Below, one piece after another: positions 63,290 to 64,000 of a DNA stretch of 64,000 nt (position 1 is the stretch's first letter; each line of letters begins with the position of its first letter). The notes below the pieces were generated by a model. It saw nothing but the letters and a program-made list of their open reading frames with translations. It was not told where the DNA came from and did no database searches. The DNA comes from an uncultured Tateyamaria sp. Lineage in GTDB: Bacteria > Pseudomonadota > Alphaproteobacteria > Rhodobacterales > Rhodobacteraceae. The stretch spans positions 1 to 64,000 of the forward strand of contig CAJQRC010000012.1 in the NCBI GenBank assembly GCA_905480645.1, given 5' to 3'. The position numbers were made by a program, and so were the translations under genes.

Positions 63290-63763
63290 ATGTTTGATGC
63301 TCAGCAAGTAGAAGAAAAAATGTGCCCCATTGGACTTGCATCGTATTTGCTTGGAGATAAGTGGATTCCAATAATAATCCGAGATATCGCACTTTTTGAC
63401 CGAAGAACCTTCAATGATTTGATTAGAAATAACCTTGAAAATATTTCTTCTGGTTCACTGTCTTCTAGGTTAAAGCAGATGGTGCATCTTAATTTGTTGC
63501 ACGTAGAGAATTCAGAAAACCATGTTCAAAAAAAATTATACTTCCTGTCTGAAGCAGGCATCTCGTTTGTTCCTATAATATTCGACTTAGCATCATGGAC
63601 GCAAAAGCACCGAAGTCCTTCTGTTGAAATTGTGTCAATGTTGGACCCGTATACTAAAGGAGACAAAAACCTCCTGAGTGAACTGTTACAAACTTTACGC
63701 GAAATACATATAAATAAGACGATTGAACCCGAACCTTTGTGGTGGATGGTTAAAAATCAATAG
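63290..63763 (+). CDS. HxlR family transcriptional regulator
   Basis: The 157-residue protein has the HxlR winged-helix start, CPIGLASYLLGDKWIPIIIRDI, with the family-conserved Cys, the RTFNDLIRNN recognition helix and the KLYFLSEAG wing. HxlR proteins respond to aldehydes, oxidants or quinones, often through the Cys. A C-terminal extension of about 50 residues follows the usual domain. It is divergent from the three small genes, which it probably controls, and is followed by a DMT transporter. Confidence 0.9.
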   Translation: MFDAQQVEEKMCPIGLASYLLGDKWIPIIIRDIALFDRRTFNDLIRNNLENISSGSLSSRLKQMVHLNLLHVENSENHVQKKLYFLSEAGISFVPIIFDLASWTQKHRSPSVEIVSMLDPYTKGDKNLLSELLQTLREIHINKTIEPEPLWWMVKNQ

Positions 63764-63826
63764 TAAGAATTAACATATTCAAATGAGTTATTTGATATGA
63801 AATTTAAATAGTGGATCACTAATAAG

Positions 63827-64000
63827 TTGTCAGATTGGTTAAACAGTATCAAGCCAGCAACTCGAGGTGCTATACTGCTCATCTGCGGTATTTCAGTTTT
63901 TGGGTTTTCCGATAACTTGACCTTGCTCGTTTCTGATCTGGTCGGTGTTGGCCAATTCCACTTTAGTAGATCAATATTTGCAATTATATTAGTCGCTCTT
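63827..64000 (+). CDS. DMT (EamA) family transporter, N-terminal part
   Basis: An open frame runs from about 63827 (TTG) off the window end, encoding ATRGAILLICGISVFGFSDN and then GQFHFSRSIFAIILVAL, which match the first two helices of EamA-type transporters. A TAG closes the frame just upstream at about 63809. The start is uncertain; a better one was not found. It follows the HxlR gene by 63 bases. Confidence 0.65.
   Translation, partial: MSDWLNSIKPATRGAILLICGISVFGFSDNLTLLVSDLVGVGQFHFSRSIFAIILVAL

Noticed and set aside
1-64000. CRISPR arrays, insertion sequences, prophage and tRNA or rRNA genes
   Set aside because: None seen: no regularly spaced repeats, no transposase or integrase motifs and no cloverleaf found by eye. 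A covariance-model scan was not possible.

Overview
The window looks like the chromosome of a low-GC (about 40% by eye, not computed) marine alphaproteobacterium, most likely of the Rhodobacterales/roseobacter group. The reasons are the gene families and their arrangement: a serralysin-type RTX protease with its type I exporter, an IalB-family protein, a DUF882 protein divergent from an L,D-transpeptidase, many substrate-binding-protein (SBP) dependent ABC importers, and an ornithine cyclodeaminase family enzyme. No rRNA, tRNA, CRISPR array, phage or insertion sequence was recognised. Genes are densely packed, and several neighbours overlap by 1-4 bases.

Layout. 0.4-9 kb is an export and surface region: an ornithine cyclodeaminase family gene, a small secreted protein, an RTX metalloprotease with an N-terminal PPC domain, a TbpB-like lipoprotein paired with a Slam-like outer-membrane barrel, and convergent to these a type I secretion ABC protein and membrane-fusion protein. 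9.3-31.2 kb is a large carbohydrate or polyol catabolic island: an SMP-30 lactonase, two dihydroxyacetone-kinase paralogues, a FucU mutarotase, a LacI regulator, a complete importer with two different ATPases and a small extra membrane protein, a PfkB kinase, two Gfo/Idh/MocA dehydrogenases, three xylose-isomerase-like TIM barrels, an SDR and a class II aldolase. A sensible reading is import, oxidation or isomerisation, phosphorylation by a DAK or PfkB kinase, and cleavage by the aldolase into triose units; the substrate cannot be read from the sequence.

31.3-39.9 kb holds a DMT transporter, a duplicated Gate-domain membrane protein, and a cluster of two fumarylacetoacetate-hydrolase family enzymes around a GntR regulator and an NMT1-type importer with two distinct permeases. 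40.2-47.5 kb is cell-envelope biology: a lipoprotein, an MltB-type lytic transglycosylase, DUF882, an L,D-transpeptidase, then an lpxD-ACP-ketosynthase operon that probably supplies acyl chains for lipid A. 47.5-54 kb has an IalB protein and a branched-chain amino acid type (Liv) importer that contains a small extra ORF between livF and livH.

54.3-64 kb carries a Na/Pi cotransporter with a small ORF behind it, a decayed CpdA-like phosphodiesterase, several small membrane or secreted proteins, a MOSC protein, MprF, a run of three small GYD/ABM-like genes beside an HxlR regulator, and the start of another DMT transporter cut by the window end.

The most interesting signals are: (1) the two sugar-importer ATPases have complementary defects, an H-loop His to Pro in one and a degraded signature in the other, which fall in the same composite ATP site; (2) 14-bp palindromes of one pattern in two promoter regions of the sugar island, probably the LacI regulon; (3) a nine-G tract inside the surface lipoprotein gene; (4) three SBP genes, in unrelated operons, each followed by a strong hairpin; (5) small ORFs hidden between or behind transporter genes.
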